A DNA stretch of 64,000 nucleotides, from contig JAIOJX010000003.1 in the NCBI GenBank assembly GCA_022376925.1, positions 34,711,874 through 34,775,873 of the forward strand, read 5' to 3'. The first letter of the stretch is position 1, and each line of letters begins with the position of its first letter. The notes beneath the pieces were generated by a model. The model worked only from the letters and a program-made list of their open reading frames with translations. It had not been told where the DNA came from and ran no database searches. The position numbers and the translations under genes were made by a program. This DNA is from Tragulus kanchil (taxonomy: Eukaryota > Chordata > Mammalia > Artiodactyla > Tragulidae). Below are positions 1 to 11,425 of the stretch, piece after piece.

Positions 1-242
1 AGTCAGCCCTCCATTTAGACTCATATTCTCAGATTCAACCAACTCATGAATTGTGTAGTACTGTAGTGTTCACTATTGAAAACAATTGGCATGTAAGTGG
101 ACCTACGCAGTTCAAACCCGTGTTATGTACAAAGGCAAAATGTTTAATATCTTCCATACGGTATTATTTACACAGTGCAGGCTAGGCCCAAATTAACTGA
201 TGCTGCCAAAGCTCCCTGTGGCTCATGTTAAGACTATATGTT

Positions 243-385
243 AGGACTTCCCTGGTGGTCTAGTATATAAGACTCCACCTGCCAATGCAAGAGACATGGG
301 TTCAATTCCTGTTCTGGGAAGACCCCATATGTCAAGGAGCAACTAAGCCCATGCATTACAACTATTGAACCTGCACCCAGAGTCC
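243..385 (+). mobile_element. CHR-type tRNA-derived SINE, 5' half
   Basis: It begins with the ruminant SINE opening (acttccctggtggt) and carries a B-box-like gggttcaattcct segment. It continues into the gagcaactaagcccatgc body typical of CHR elements. The matching 3' half lies near 1268-1430, so the SINE is split by the LTR/minisatellite block between. Exact break is uncertain. Confidence 0.7.
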
Positions 386-460
386 AGAAGTTGAAAAGGG
401 TTTTACCCTTTACTGAAAGGGTTTTACCTCAATTTGAGACTTAAACCCAGGTCCCAGACC

Positions 461-825
461 TGATCGAACCCTGCTTAGGATTTGAATCCATGTGACTAGA
501 GCTCGAATTCCAGCCAAAACCCTGTTTGGTACTTGAACCCACAATCCCTGGCTTAGGATTTGAACCTAGCCAGAACTCTGTTTGGGACTTGAACCCACGG
601 TGCTGGAACTTGAACCCAGCCAAAACCCTGTTTGGGACTTGAACCCACGTGACTGGGGCCTGAACCTAGTCAAAACCTGGTTTGGAACTCAAACCCATGT
701 GGCTAAGGCTCAACCCCAGCCAAAACCCTGCTTGGGACCTGAATTCACGTAGTCAGGACTCAATCCTGGCCAAAATCCTGTCTGGGACTCGAACCCACGT
801 GGCCGGGACTTAATCCAACATCTGG
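461..825. repeat. 50-bp minisatellite, about 7-8 units
   Basis: Units of 50 bases (one of 51, one of 56) start with gccaaaaccctgtttggga and continue through ttgaacccacgtg. Each unit is a dimer of two roughly 25-base halves, each containing a GAACCCA-like core. On the minus strand the cores read GGTTCRAGTCC, close to a Pol III B-box; one unit (about 781-800) matches the B-box consensus exactly. The array abuts LTR-like sequence and may be part of that element. Confidence 0.8.
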
Positions 826-1265
826 ACCCACTGAGGCTCAGGTTTTTCGTGCCTCAACACAGAAGGAATTCAGCGGGAAGTAAAGTGACAGACAAGAAAA
901 GGATTTATTAGAGTAAGGTACCTGTACACAGTGCAAACGGGCAGACGGGAAAGTTCTGCTCTGCTGCTGCTCTCCCCTTCAATTGAGTGGGCAGCCATAT
1001 ATATAGGGTGGTAGAAGACCGCCCCCTTCAAGTAGACACAGCTGCAGGACATACATCATTGGTTGCTTCTTCGCCAGCTCTTCCCTCTTCAGCTGTGTAT
1101 ACCCAGCTGAACCTGCTTTACTGAACAAGGAGCAGCTCTCCTGAGTTATCGTCAACTTACAGGCCTCTCAACCTTTCTCAGGTGTCTCCCTTCTACCTAC
1201 CATTTCCTACTAGGACTCTACAACCACCAGCCTATTCTACTCTGTCCCTATCAAAACTACTGACT
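826..1265 (-). mobile_element. Probable ERV LTR (antisense) beside the minisatellite
   Basis: Read on the minus strand, a TATA run (about 997-1005) is followed about 95 bases later by an AATAAA signal (904-909 on the plus strand as tttatt). That is the usual promoter to poly(A) spacing of an LTR. The block, together with the minisatellite, is inserted in a SINE. I found no clear target duplication or TG/CA ends, so the family and limits are unsure. No viral coding sequence is present. Confidence 0.45.
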
Positions 1266-1267
1266 GC

Positions 1268-1430
1268 ATGTGTCACAGCTACTGAAGCCCACAAACCCTA
1301 GACCCTGTGCTTTGCAACAAGAGAAGCCACTACAATGAGAAGCCTGCATATAGCAAGTAGAGGGCAACCGCCCACTCACCTCAACTAGAGGAAAGTCAGT
1401 GCAGCAATGAAGATCCAGCCAAAAATTAAT
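1268..1430 (+). mobile_element. CHR-type SINE, 3' half
   Basis: The sequence runs through ctactgaagccc, gcaacaagagaagccac, cctcaactagag and ends agccaaaaattaattaa, the characteristic 3' part of a CHR SINE. It completes the 5' half at 243-385. Confidence 0.7.
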
Positions 1431-1438
1431 TAATTTGT

Positions 1439-3870
1439 TAATTAATAACTGCACTTTACTATCTTGATGACAGTTTAGGGGGGCCTCAAAAAAGCACAAA
1501 CACTGACGAAAGATGTCTGAAACTTAATTTTGAAATGGTATGTGATGAAATACGGACAGGATAGTTGAGAGTCTTTCAGTTCTATATAGTGAATTACCTC
1601 CATACTGACACTACCCAGATAATTCCATTTTTTTCCTTGAGTGTGCTTTGGCAAAAAAAAAGGATATAGGAGAAAAGTTAACTCCAAAGGAAGTTTAAAC
1701 AAAAGGAAAGTTTTTATTCACAAAAGGTATCAATGAAATTGTAAAAGAAATGCCAAGGAACTAGTCACCTGAAAAAAATTCTCAGTCCTTAGCTATGTTG
1801 GCAAGTCTTTCAAAATATGCAAATATAACTTTTTACTTGTGAGAAATATTGGTGGAATTTTGTTGGCATTGCGTTTCATGTTTTTCTGGATGGCTTTACC
1901 ATTCTCCAATTTTTCTTGGACCGTGAAAGGATATATCTATGTAGAAGCCACGTGTATTCATTAAGAAAAAAGTTTTCCTTTGATCAAAAGATTTTATAGT
2001 CAATAAATGATGGAGCAAGTGTCAAGTTCTACTAACTGAATCTGCCTGCATGAAGCCAAGTATACGAACAATATTCCAGAAGAATTTAGCCACAGATAGG
2101 AATTGTCCCAAGACTTTAAAATAATTCATCATTTAAATGGAGTCAATACAAGTGAGATGTTAATTTTCTACACCTGGGAACTCAGCCTTCAGTCCATCTG
2201 TATTCATACTCCTACAGATTGATGTTCTGGGAGAATGTCCCCAGTGAAATGCATGCCTAAGTTTTCCCCTAAATAACAGAGTGGATAGACTCTTCATTTG
2301 ATATTGAGACACTCTCCACTTTAATAAATGATTCCATAACATCCTCACTTCAGTCCCTTGGTTTACTTCCTTTATTCTCTCCTGGGAGCTAACATTCCTA
2401 TCCAGCCTGCCATCTGTGATCTGTGTTGGTATTCTAATCCATGGTGACCACTCTAGTGTCCTATAGTCCTTGAGGTCTGTCATTAAGAACCTTGCCATTT
2501 TTAATGCATGTGTTGCATGCAGAGGTGCTTCCCCGGTGGCTCAGTGGTAAAGAATCTACCTGCCAACTCAGGAAACACAGGAGACTCAGGTTGTATCCCT
2601 GGGCTGGAAAGATCCCCTGGAGGAGGATATGGCAACCCACTCTAGTAGTCTTGCCTGGTTAATTAATAACTGCACTTTACTATCTTGAGTTGGGGCCTCA
2701 AAAAAGCACAAACACTGACGAAAGATGTCTGAAACTTAATTTTGAAATGGTATGTGATGAAATACGGACAGGATAGTTGAGAGTCTTTCAGTTCTATATA
2801 GTGAATTACCTCCATACTGACACTACCCAGATAATTCCATTTTTTTCCTTGAGTGTGCTTTGGCAAAAAAAAAGGATATAGGAGAAAAGTTAACTCCAAA
2901 GGAAGTTTAAACAAAAGGAAAGTTTTTATTCACAAAAGGTATCAATGAAATTGTAAAAGAAATGCCAAGGAACTAGTCACCTGAAAAAAATTCTCAGTCC
3001 TTAGCTATGTTGGCAAGTCTTTCAAAATATGCAAATATAACTTTTTACTTGTGAGAAATATTGGTGGAATTTTGTTGGCATTGCGTTTCATGTTTTTCTG
3101 GATGGCTTTACCATTCTCCAATTTTTCTTGGACCGTGAAAGGATATATCTATGTAGAAGCCACGTGTATTCATTAAGAAAAAAGTTTTCCTTTGATCAAA
3201 AGATTTTATAGTCAATAAATGATGGAGCAAGTGTCAAGTTCTACTAACTGAATCTGCCTGCATGAAGCCAAGTATACGAACAATATTCCAGAAGAATTTA
3301 GCCACAGATAGGAATTGTCCCAAGACTTTAAAATAATTCATCATTTAAATGGAGTCAATACAAGTGAGATGTTAATTTTCTACACCTGGGAACTCAGCCT
3401 TCAGTCCATCTGTATTCATACTCCTACAGATTGATGTTCTGGGAGAATGTCCCCAGTGAAATGCATGCCTAAGTTTTCCCCTAAATAACAGAGTGGATAG
3501 ACTCTTCATTTGATATTGAGACACTCTCCACTTTAATAAATGATTCCATAACATCCTCACTTCAGTCCCTTGGTTTACTTCCTTTATTCTCTCCTGGGAG
3601 CTAACATTCCTATCCAGCCTGCCATCTGTGATCTGTGTTGGTATTCTAATCCATGGTGACCACTCTAGTGTCCTATAGTCCTTGAGGTCTGTCATTCAGA
3701 ACCTGGCCATTTTTCATGCATGTGTTGCATGCACAGGGGCTTCCCCGGTGGCTCAGTGGTAAAGAATCTACCTGCCAACTCAGGAAACACAGGAGACTCA
3801 GGTTGTATCCCTGGGCTGGAAAGATCCCCTGGAGGAGGATATGGCAACCCACTCTAGTAGTCTTGCCTGG
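1439..3870. repeat. Direct duplication 1 (1439-2659 / 2660-3870)
   Basis: Two near-identical abutting copies with offset about 1212-1221. The second copy starts inside the SINE of the first, directly after tcttgcctgg at 2659. Copy 2 lacks about 9 bases of tgatgacagtttagg near its start, and copy 1 has several mismatches just before the junction. Otherwise the unit is unique A+T-rich sequence followed by a Bov-tA SINE. Probable assembly artefact. Confidence 0.95.
2525..2659 (+). mobile_element. Bov-tA SINE, cut off by duplication junction
   Basis: It has tRNA-like gcttccccggtggctcagtgg then gatcccctggaggagg and ends abruptly at tcttgcctgg where duplication copy 2 begins. It is the first copy of the element at 3737. 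Confidence 0.85.
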
Positions 3871-3942
3871 AAATCCCATGGAAAGAGGGACCTGGTGGGC
3901 TACAGTCCATGGAGTTGCAAAAGAGTCAGACTGTGTTGACAT
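3737..3942 (+). mobile_element. Bov-tA SINE (tRNA-Glu-like head plus BovA tail)
   Basis: The complete element shows a tRNA-like head, the gaagatcccctgg linker, the cttgcctgg...cccatgg motif and the tail ctacagtccatggagttgcaaaagagtcaga. Unusually, it is flanked by a 60-70 base divergent repeat (3650-3712 versus 3948-4015). Confidence 0.9.
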
Positions 3943-4019
3943 TCTAAAATAATCCATGGTGACTCCTCTGGCATCCTGTAGCCCTTGAGGTGTGTCATTC
4001 AGAACCTGGCCACTTTGAG

Positions 4020-4150
4020 CTTATCCTTTATCTTTGTCTCTCTAGCAAAAGAAAGCTCCTCAAAAGCAAAAACTCTATCTCCACTTTCTTATGAATTCCA
4101 CACAATGCCTAGCCCACACCTTTGCACATGGTAGATAGTCTGTAAAAACT
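4020..4150 (+). mobile_element. L2 LINE 3' fragment
   Basis: Segments match the remembered L2 3' consensus: gtctctctagc, aaagctcctc, aactctatct, cacaatgcctagc and a cacatggtaga tail. It is decayed and boundaries are approximate. Confidence 0.5.
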
Positions 4151-4411
4151 GATCAGTGGGAATTGAACTTCCTGAATATTTTCAATGGTGACACACTCTG
4201 CCTGAAAGCCACCTCCTCCATTGCTAGGATGAGAGTTACCACGATGCCCTCCATCATTGCCTAGCTCTGTACATTGGCTTGCCATTATAAGAATCTTGTC
4301 TTTTGTATGATAGAAATCCAAACCTGTGTCTGTACCTCAGTCTTCTCCATACATTTCTCTAGATATTGTCTTAAAGAGAGAAAAACATTCCTGTATCCAT
4401 TACTCTTTCAA

Positions 4412-4770
4412 ACTGGTGCTGGAGAAGACTTTTAAGAGCCTTTTGGACAGAAAGGATATCAAAACATTCAGTCCAAAAGGAAATCAACCCTGAATATTCA
4501 TTGGAAGGATTAATGCTGAAGCTGAAACTCCAATATTTTGGCCACCTGATGAAAAGAGCTGACTCATTGGAAAAGATCCTGACACTGAAAAGATTAAGGG
4601 CAGGAGGAGAAGGGGCAACAGTGGATGAGATAGTTGGATGGTATCATTGACTCAGTGGACATGAGTTTGAGCAAACTCTGAAAGACAGTAAAGGACAAGG
4701 AAGGTTGGCATGCTGCAGTTCATGGGGTCACAAAGAGTCAGACATGACTGACCAAATGAACAACAACAAT
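4412..4770 (+). mobile_element. BovB (RTE) LINE 3' end
   Basis: The sequence encodes a broken version of the BovB reverse-transcriptase C-terminus (the ggccacctgatg and gactcattggaaaagatcctga blocks). It ends in the BovB/BovA tail (catggggtcacaaagagtcagacatgactga) and a caac-rich run. It is 5' truncated with frameshifts and not functional. BovB is a horizontally acquired LINE abundant in ruminants. Confidence 0.9.
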
Positions 4771-4779
4771 TGTTCAGTT

Positions 4780-5200
4780 TTTAATATTTCCTTCAGTTTA
4801 GCTCCCAACAGGCAAAGGCTAGTCATGCTGATAAGCGGACAGACACCTGTATTTTCAACACATGAAAAAATCATCCCCAAAATTTATGTTTCCATATAAC
4901 CAAAACTTCAAAGCAAAAATAAGGAGAATATGTCTGATGTGAAATATCATTTTACCCACTTGCCGTGACTAACGCACATAGTATAAGAATCAGTGTGACA
5001 AAGAAATGGAGAAACAAATCCCTATTCCTTTCTCAGAGTTTCATAGTTCCTATAGTCTCTCACCAGTAAGATCACAAGAGAGCCTTGTTACTGCCACACA
5101 TGACAGCAAAACACTATGTGTAGAAAAATAATGTGTGTGTTGAACCGCCATTCAAAAGGATCGGTTGCTTAACCTTAAACAAACTTACTATAAAACTGTT
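4780..5200. other. Unique A+T-rich intergenic DNA
   Basis: I recognise no gene or repeat here. Confidence 0.5.
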
Positions 5201-5207
5201 TTGCTGG

Positions 5208-5545
5208 GATCCCTGGTGGTCCAGTGGGTAAGGACACCGCCTTGCAGTGCAAGGGGCCCCGGTTCGATCCCTGGCCTGGGAAGATCCCACGTGCCGCGGA
5301 GCGGCTGGACCGATGTGTCCAATTACTGAGCCGGAGCTCTGGAGCGCATGTGCCCAGAGCCGGTGCTCTGCAACAACAGAGGCCACCGCGATGGGAGTCC
5401 CACAAGAGCCAAAGAACAAAGATGGATGAAAATAGAGAAATGAAAGACCAATAGAAGTGGCCCACCCACCCCCTCCCTCCCCAACCCGCCCCCCAAAAAA
5501 AATAAATAAATAATAAATGTTTAAAAAAAAAAAAAAACTGTTTTG
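5208..5545 (+). mobile_element. CHR-type SINE with C-rich tail
   Basis: The tRNA-like head ends in ggttcgatccctggcctggg. The body contains ggagcggctggacc, tgtccaattactgagcc and ccaaagaacaaagatgga. The tail is C-rich (5461-5494) and then A-rich. Low divergence suggests a young insertion. Confidence 0.85.
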
Positions 5546-7493
5546 CCTACAAAGGCTCTCCTCCACTAAGAAAGCACAGGGGGAAAAATTGAAAAAAAGA
5601 GCCTATTTTATAACATGAAAAGTTGCCTTTGGTTTAGTATCTCAGACTTTCAAAGGCATCAATTTGCTTAAGTCCATACAACAAGAAGAATTAAAAGGAT
5701 GGTAAAACCGTGCTCTCCTGCAAGATGCAGTGGAGACTTGCCACAGACAAATAAGTTCCCTGGTTAACATCAATCAAGTTTAGTATTTGTGTTCTTTTTT
5801 GAGTAAACCCTGAGATAGTGATTGGAAAAACCAGAAACAGTGGTGAAAAACAATAGGAATTTTTGGCTTTTGCCCTCCCTCAACTACCACTTTCAAATGA
5901 TAGCTGCAATTCAGTAAAGACCATAGAGGCTGGCATTTATGTTGATCATCACTTCCTACCACCCTTTGATTTACTCAGTTCCTCCTAAATGAATTCCTAG
6001 CTGAGAGGAGTAAATTATTTCTGAACATCCCCATCAATTGCAAGTTAAAACATATTGGCGTGATATCAAATAAAGAGGTTGGATAAATATATTAGTGTGG
6101 CATTAGATTGTACATAGGGAGCTGTTTTATAGGTGTATGACAGAGAAATAGAAGACATACGATGAATGAAAATACTTGTCTTGTATGAGAAGGCTCATTC
6201 TTGCTAAACTCAATAAGAATTTAAGGGAACGATTTGAGCTATATTTCTAAGTTTTTAAATCAGGAGGTACCTATCTTTCTAAGGATGCAGAATTTCATGT
6301 CTGGAAGAAGCTGGGCTAAGACTAACTGGAATAAGAAAGTTGGATCTGAAAGAATGAGTTGCAGAATTAAAAATTTTGAAAAAATAAAGAATCATTCGAT
6401 CCCTGGCCTGGGAAGATCCCACCTGTGGAGCGGCTGGACCGATGTGTCCAATTACTGAGCCGGAGCTCTGGAGCGCATGTGCCCAGAGCCGGTGCTCTGC
6501 AACAACAGAGGCCACCGCGATGGGAGGCCCACAAGAGCCAAAGAACAAAGACGGATGAAAATAGACAAAATGAAAGACCAATAGAAGTGGCCCACCCACC
6601 CCCTCCCTCCCCAACCCCACCCCAAATAAATAAATAAATAATAAATGTTTAAAAAAAAAAAAAAACTGTTTTGCCTACAAAGGCTCTCCTCCACTAAGAA
6701 AGCACAGGGGGAAAAATTGAAAAAAAGAGCCTATTTTATAACATGAAAAGTTGCCTTTGGTTTAGTATCTCAGACTTTCAAAGGCATCAATTTGCTTAAG
6801 TCCATACAACAAGAAGAATTAAAAGGATGGTAAAACCGTGCTCTCCTGCAAGATGCAGTGGAGACTTGCCACAGACAAATAAGTTCCCTGGTTAACATCA
6901 ATCAAGTTTAGTATTTGTGTTCTTTTTTGAGTAAACCCTGAGATAGTGATTGGAAAAACCAGAAACAGTGGTGAAAAACAATAGGAATTTTTGGCTTTTG
7001 CCCTCCCTCAACTACCACTTTCAAATGATAGCTGCAATTCAGTAAAGACCATAGAGGCTGGCATTTATGTTGATCATCACTTCCTACCACCCTTTGATTT
7101 ACTCAGTTCCTCCTAAATGAATTCCTAGCTGAGAGGAGTAAATTATTTCTGAACATCCCCATCAATTGCAAGTTAAAACATATTGGCGTGATATCAAATA
7201 AAGAGGTTGGATAAATATATTAGTGTGGCATTAGATTGTACATAGGGAGCTGTTTTATAGGTGTATGACAGAGAAATAGAAGACATACGATGAATGAAAA
7301 TACTTGTCTTGTATGAGAAGGCTCATTCTTGCTAAACTCAATAAGAATTTAAGGGAACGATTTGAGCTATATTTCTAAGTTTTTAAATCAGGAGGTACCT
7401 ATCTTTCTAAGGATGCAGAATTTCATGTCTGGAAGAAGCTGGGCTAAGACTAACTGGAATAAGAAAGTTGGATCTGAAAGAATGAGTTGCAGA
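5263..7493. repeat. Direct duplication 2 (5263-6394 / 6395-7493)
   Basis: The copies are offset by about 1132. Copy 2 starts inside the CHR SINE at ttcgatccctggcctggg with the SINE head missing. A 29-base A/T filler (about 6366-6394) sits at the junction, and acgtgccgcggag has become acctgtggag just inside copy 2. Probable assembly artefact. Confidence 0.95.
6395..6665 (+). mobile_element. CHR-type SINE, headless second copy
   Basis: Same element as 5263-5545, beginning at the duplication junction. It carries the C-rich tail again (6591-6624). Confidence 0.85.
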
Positions 7494-9800
7494 TTATTGA
7501 TAGACAAAAATGTTTGCTGATGAATAAATTTAAATTCATTATTGAAAACTGAATCAGCAGAATATTTGTTAAAATCAGCTTTCAACATTAAATTGAGGGG
7601 GTAACTTTGTGCTCCAGAAGGGAAAAAGTGCTCATTTGTGAATTACTGACACTTTAACTCTCTTACATTTGTCTTCAAAATCTGCCTTAGAGAGATGGCT
7701 TGTTTTGTTGTTAATGTTCCCAGAAAGGAAGGCCAGACAGAAGGAAAACATTTCTTCCTCAATTAAGAAGGCTTTTAAACCCTTTTGCCTGAATTTCGCT
7801 AATGTTTCATTTTGCCAAATCAATCATGTTGCTCTACTATTGTATTAAAACGTACTTTAATAACAAATGCTTGAAATCAGAAGTGACATTTTTTTTCTAA
7901 GATGCATTACTAATAAAGTAACACGCATTTTCCTCCTGCGTGAAACAGCTGGACCATGACGAGATCACATTAGCACTAATTAAAATGATATTTTTTGTGC
8001 AGTTTTTGCTAGCCCAGCTTCATTGGACTCAAAAGGATTTCTAAAATCCATAATAAAGGCTATTATGTAATCTTACCATGTTTCTCTTGAATCAGGCTAC
8101 TGTCTAATTTCTCCACAACGATATTTTCTTAAAACTCTCACTCAATAAAATCAATATTAAGTTTCTCCTCTCAGAGCTCTGTTTTTCAATACATGATCCT
8201 CATTTAATTAAAAAAAATTAAAGCTTTAATTTATTTTGCTTGATGAACAAGAAAAATATAATACGAAAGGCAACATTTTGCAATGTTTCTCTTTTTCCTC
8301 ACTTTACTGGGTCCCTGTTGTTTCCAATGTATAATTTGCAAAACATATTGCTTCAATACTTACAATGAGAGAGGCGGCCCAGCTGTGGGAAGAGAGGACA
8401 GCAGCCTCCAATATTACCATAATAATCTGCCTAGAGTCCCAGGAGCCCTCTGGTATATACAATTCTCTGTACTGCAGGCCCCAGCTGGAGAACATTCTCT
8501 TGACATGTATGCCAACCTTTGCCTGCAGGCAAAATAAAAAAAGGCAGAGAAGTAATCATGAAAATAAAAAATCTTGTCAACTGCGTTGGGATGCGGTTCC
8601 CATGTTTTTGCTCACGTAGGCAGGCATTGTGCTAACAAAATGATATGAGACTTTAAAAGACTGCAGCTGGTAGGTTTTCAGATTTAAAAAAAAAAATGCT
8701 CTATGTTAATTCTGCAATCCTAAAATTTGGGGGGAAGCGGGGCAGGGGACAGTGATAGTTTAGTTATTACTGTCAATAAATATGACAACTTTATTTACTA
8801 ATCATTATGCAGAAGATTGCTTCTTATAGGAACTGAACCAGAAGCAGCAGCAATACCATCTTGAGGCTAATCATGGATGAAATTTCAAACAAATATAATT
8901 TATGTACCTTGGTAAGTGACCCTAAGAGGAATTGGAGCAGTTTCTGATGAATACCCCTCTTAAATAATCCCATAAAAACTAATACCATTATACCTGCTCC
9001 TATAATTTTGATCTCAAGTCAAAGAAATGATATTAGTCTTTAAAATAAGAAGCTAAAACTTCAAAAGTACCTTGTGAACAAAACATGCATGTTTTAAAAC
9101 AGAAAGTTCATATTGGGTTGTATTTTACTTTAAAAGTCAATAGAACTCCGTGCGCATAGAATATTCCACAGCTAGTGCTGAAAAATCTGATCTCCTGGCT
9201 GTAGCACTGAAAGTTTCCAAACTTCATTTGTTGAAATAAGAGACTCTTCTGAAAACAAACTGATCCAGAATATAACTTCAGTCACACAGACGTAAGGCAC
9301 TTAAATCTGACTGATAGCCTGTAATCCCAATATTTGGATAAATATTCTAAAGAGGTAAGAAAATGCCATTATATATATATACATATATCTATATATGTAT
9401 ATATATAAATAAAAAATATTAACTTCCTTTGTCAAATTAATTTTCCAAATACTAGACAGACTGGAAGAGGGCAGCATAGTGTTATATTAGCTCCTAAACA
9501 TGACTATTTGCCAGGAAATGTTCCATTTTACTGTCTTTACCAATATGTTTCTGAGAAATCTGTCTACTCTGCAGATAAAAAGATTTAGACAATTGAGGAT
9601 TTACAGTGCAAAATTTGATGTTAGTATTCATTGATCACTTATGAGGATAGGATATATGGGTTAGGTGTGTTATTGCATATTTATGTGACTAATTGTCACT
9701 GTCATCAAATGGAAACTACAAGAGGGCAGGATCAAGGGAGTCTTATTTATCATTTCCTTCCAACTTCACAGCACACACTAGGTATTTGTTGAAAGAATAA
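7494..9800. other. Repeat-poor unique DNA, possible conserved non-coding element
   Basis: About 2.3 kb has almost no recognisable transposon, unusual for this window. The stretch 7860-8120 contains homeodomain-like TAAT cores and resembles developmental non-coding elements in composition; conservation cannot be tested here. A more G+C-rich patch lies at 8365-8535. Open frames are short and show no recognised domain. Confidence 0.35.
9369..9408. repeat. TA-rich microsatellite
   Basis: A run of alternating T and A interrupted by single C and G bases. Confidence 0.85.
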
Positions 9801-9804
9801 GTGT

Positions 9805-9935
9805 ATGCATTTAATTATTCGTTCAGTCATTCAGCAAATATTTACCAAGGCACTGAGGATTCAGCAAATGAATAAAGCTGGTGGAAATCCCTGTCTTCAG
9901 GGTATAGAAGACAGAGAATACGTAAGAAAAATAAG
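9805..9935 (-). mobile_element. L2 LINE 3' fragment (antisense)
   Basis: attcagcaaatatttacc, ggcactgaggattcagcaaatgaa and ggtggaaatccctgtctt follow the reverse complement of the L2 3' end. Divergence is high, as expected of an ancient copy. Confidence 0.65.
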
Positions 9936-9954
9936 TAAAATATATACTCTGTTA

Positions 9955-10165
9955 ATGGGTTTCCCAGATGATTCTGGGAATCCACCTGATAATGCAGGAG
10001 ACGTAGGAGATACGTTCAGTCTCTGGGTTGGGAAGATCCCCTGGAAGAGGAAACGGCAACCCACGTCAGCTTTATTGCCTAGAGAATTTCATGAACAGAG
10101 GAGCCTGTTGGGCTGCAGTCCATGAGTTACAAAGAGCTGGACAGGACTGAGCAACTAAGCACGCA
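9955..10165 (+). mobile_element. Bov-tA SINE
   Basis: It has a decayed tRNA-like head, then ggttgggaagatcccctgg, a degraded cttgcctagagaat block and the gggctgcagtccatgagtt tail. It sits immediately downstream of the L2 fragment. Confidence 0.8.
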
Positions 10166-10459
10166 TGCACACTGTGTTAAATAATAAATACTAAAAGAGA
10201 AGTTTAGCAGGGAAAGGAAACGGAGACTGTGTCTGGACAGGAGGCTTCTATTTTAGAAAGTGTTGCCAGGAAAAGTCCCCCTTATCCTTCTCAACAAAGC
10301 TGTAAAATGAACTGGCTCTCTCATTAGGTGAAATTGAATAGGTCCTCTGTAAGAATCCAACAAAAAGGCAAAGAAAGAAAAGACTTAAAATGATGACTCT
10401 TTCATAATTTATGCAAATGTCTGTATCTTTCATGAAATTATGAGCCCCTCTAAAACAGA

Positions 10460-10672
10460 GGGGCTTCCCTGGTGGTTCAGATGGTAAAGGATCCTCCTGA
10501 AGTGCAGGAGACATGGGTTCCATACCTGGGTTGGGAATATCCTCTGGAGGAGGGCATGGCAACCATGAAATCCCATGCCAGTATTCTTGCCTGGAAAACC
10601 CCATGGACTGAGGAACCTAGCTGGCTGCAGTCCATGGGGTTGTAAAGAGTGTGATACGACTGAGTGTCTAAG
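10460..10672 (+). mobile_element. Bov-tA SINE
   Basis: gggcttccctggtggttcag opens the element, followed by tgcaggagacatgggttcc, tcttgcctggaaaaccccatgg and ctgcagtccatggggttg. The element is full length. Confidence 0.9.
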
Positions 10673-11036
10673 TGTAACACAGCTAAAATAGAGACAGCAA
10701 CTCTTTTCAGCTATTGTCTCTGGCACTTAGCACAGTGTCTTAAACACAGAAGATGCTCTTCCAATTATACTGAGTTGACTTGGAGTCCTATTAGAATAAA
10801 ACAACAGTAGGAAGTGACAAAATAGCCAAGGATGGAGAAGAGCCACTCAACATAATCTGGAGGGCCAGAGACCAGAGGCATGAGGCTGAGCATGCACCAT
10901 CATCTGGTGCATAGCTTGATGCTGCCTGAAGCTCCTTACACTCAGCTGCTCAGCCCTGAGATGACCACCTTTGGTGCCAAGAGAAGACAAGGCAAGTTTA
11001 CAGAGAACTGTGCATACCAACCACTAAAACTAGGAA
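10673..11036. other. Unique intergenic DNA
   Basis: Nothing recognisable lies between the SINE and duplication 3. Confidence 0.4.
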
Positions 11037-11197
11037 AATCATCAGAGCTCTTGTCTTTCTAATGGGGTCTTACATGGGGATCATTTTCATCTAAGAAAAA
11101 AAGCATCTAAGAAAAAAAAGTTGTAAAGGTGGTCTTGAAGGGGAAGTTTATGCCCCTTTGTATGCATATATTCATTTTATGGGACTGGATACAAGTG

Positions 11198-11425
11198 AAG
11201 GCTTCCCAAGTGGCACTTGTGGTAAAGAACCCTCCTGTCAATGCAAGTAGACGTAAGAGACATGAGTTCACTCCCTGGATCAGGAAGATACTCTGGAGAA
11301 GGGCACAGCAACCCACTCCAATATTCTTGCCTGGAGAATCCCATGGACAGAGGAGCCTGGCAGGCTACATTCCATAGAGTTTTACAGAGTTAGACACAAC
11401 AGAAGTGACTTAGCATGCATGCACA
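11198..11425 (+). mobile_element. Bov-tA SINE
   Basis: The element starts ggcttcccaagtggc, and contains cttgcctggagaatcccatg and gaggagcctggcaggctac. Its second copy is at 12313-12540. Confidence 0.9.

Noticed and set aside
243..330. A functional tRNA gene at the SINE heads (here and at 5208, 32636, 54797).
   Set aside because: Only the promoter-like head is preserved; no complete cloverleaf is present and each head runs on into a SINE body.
461..825. A CRISPR array (regular 50-base periodicity).
   Set aside because: The whole unit is repeated with drift, with no constant repeat and unique spacers, in a ruminant nuclear setting. It is a minisatellite.
5114..5566. A 150-codon minus-strand open frame, plus similar frames at 6279, 18513 and 54780.
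   Set aside because: These are readings through CHR SINEs, which keep long chance frames because they are G+C-rich and young.
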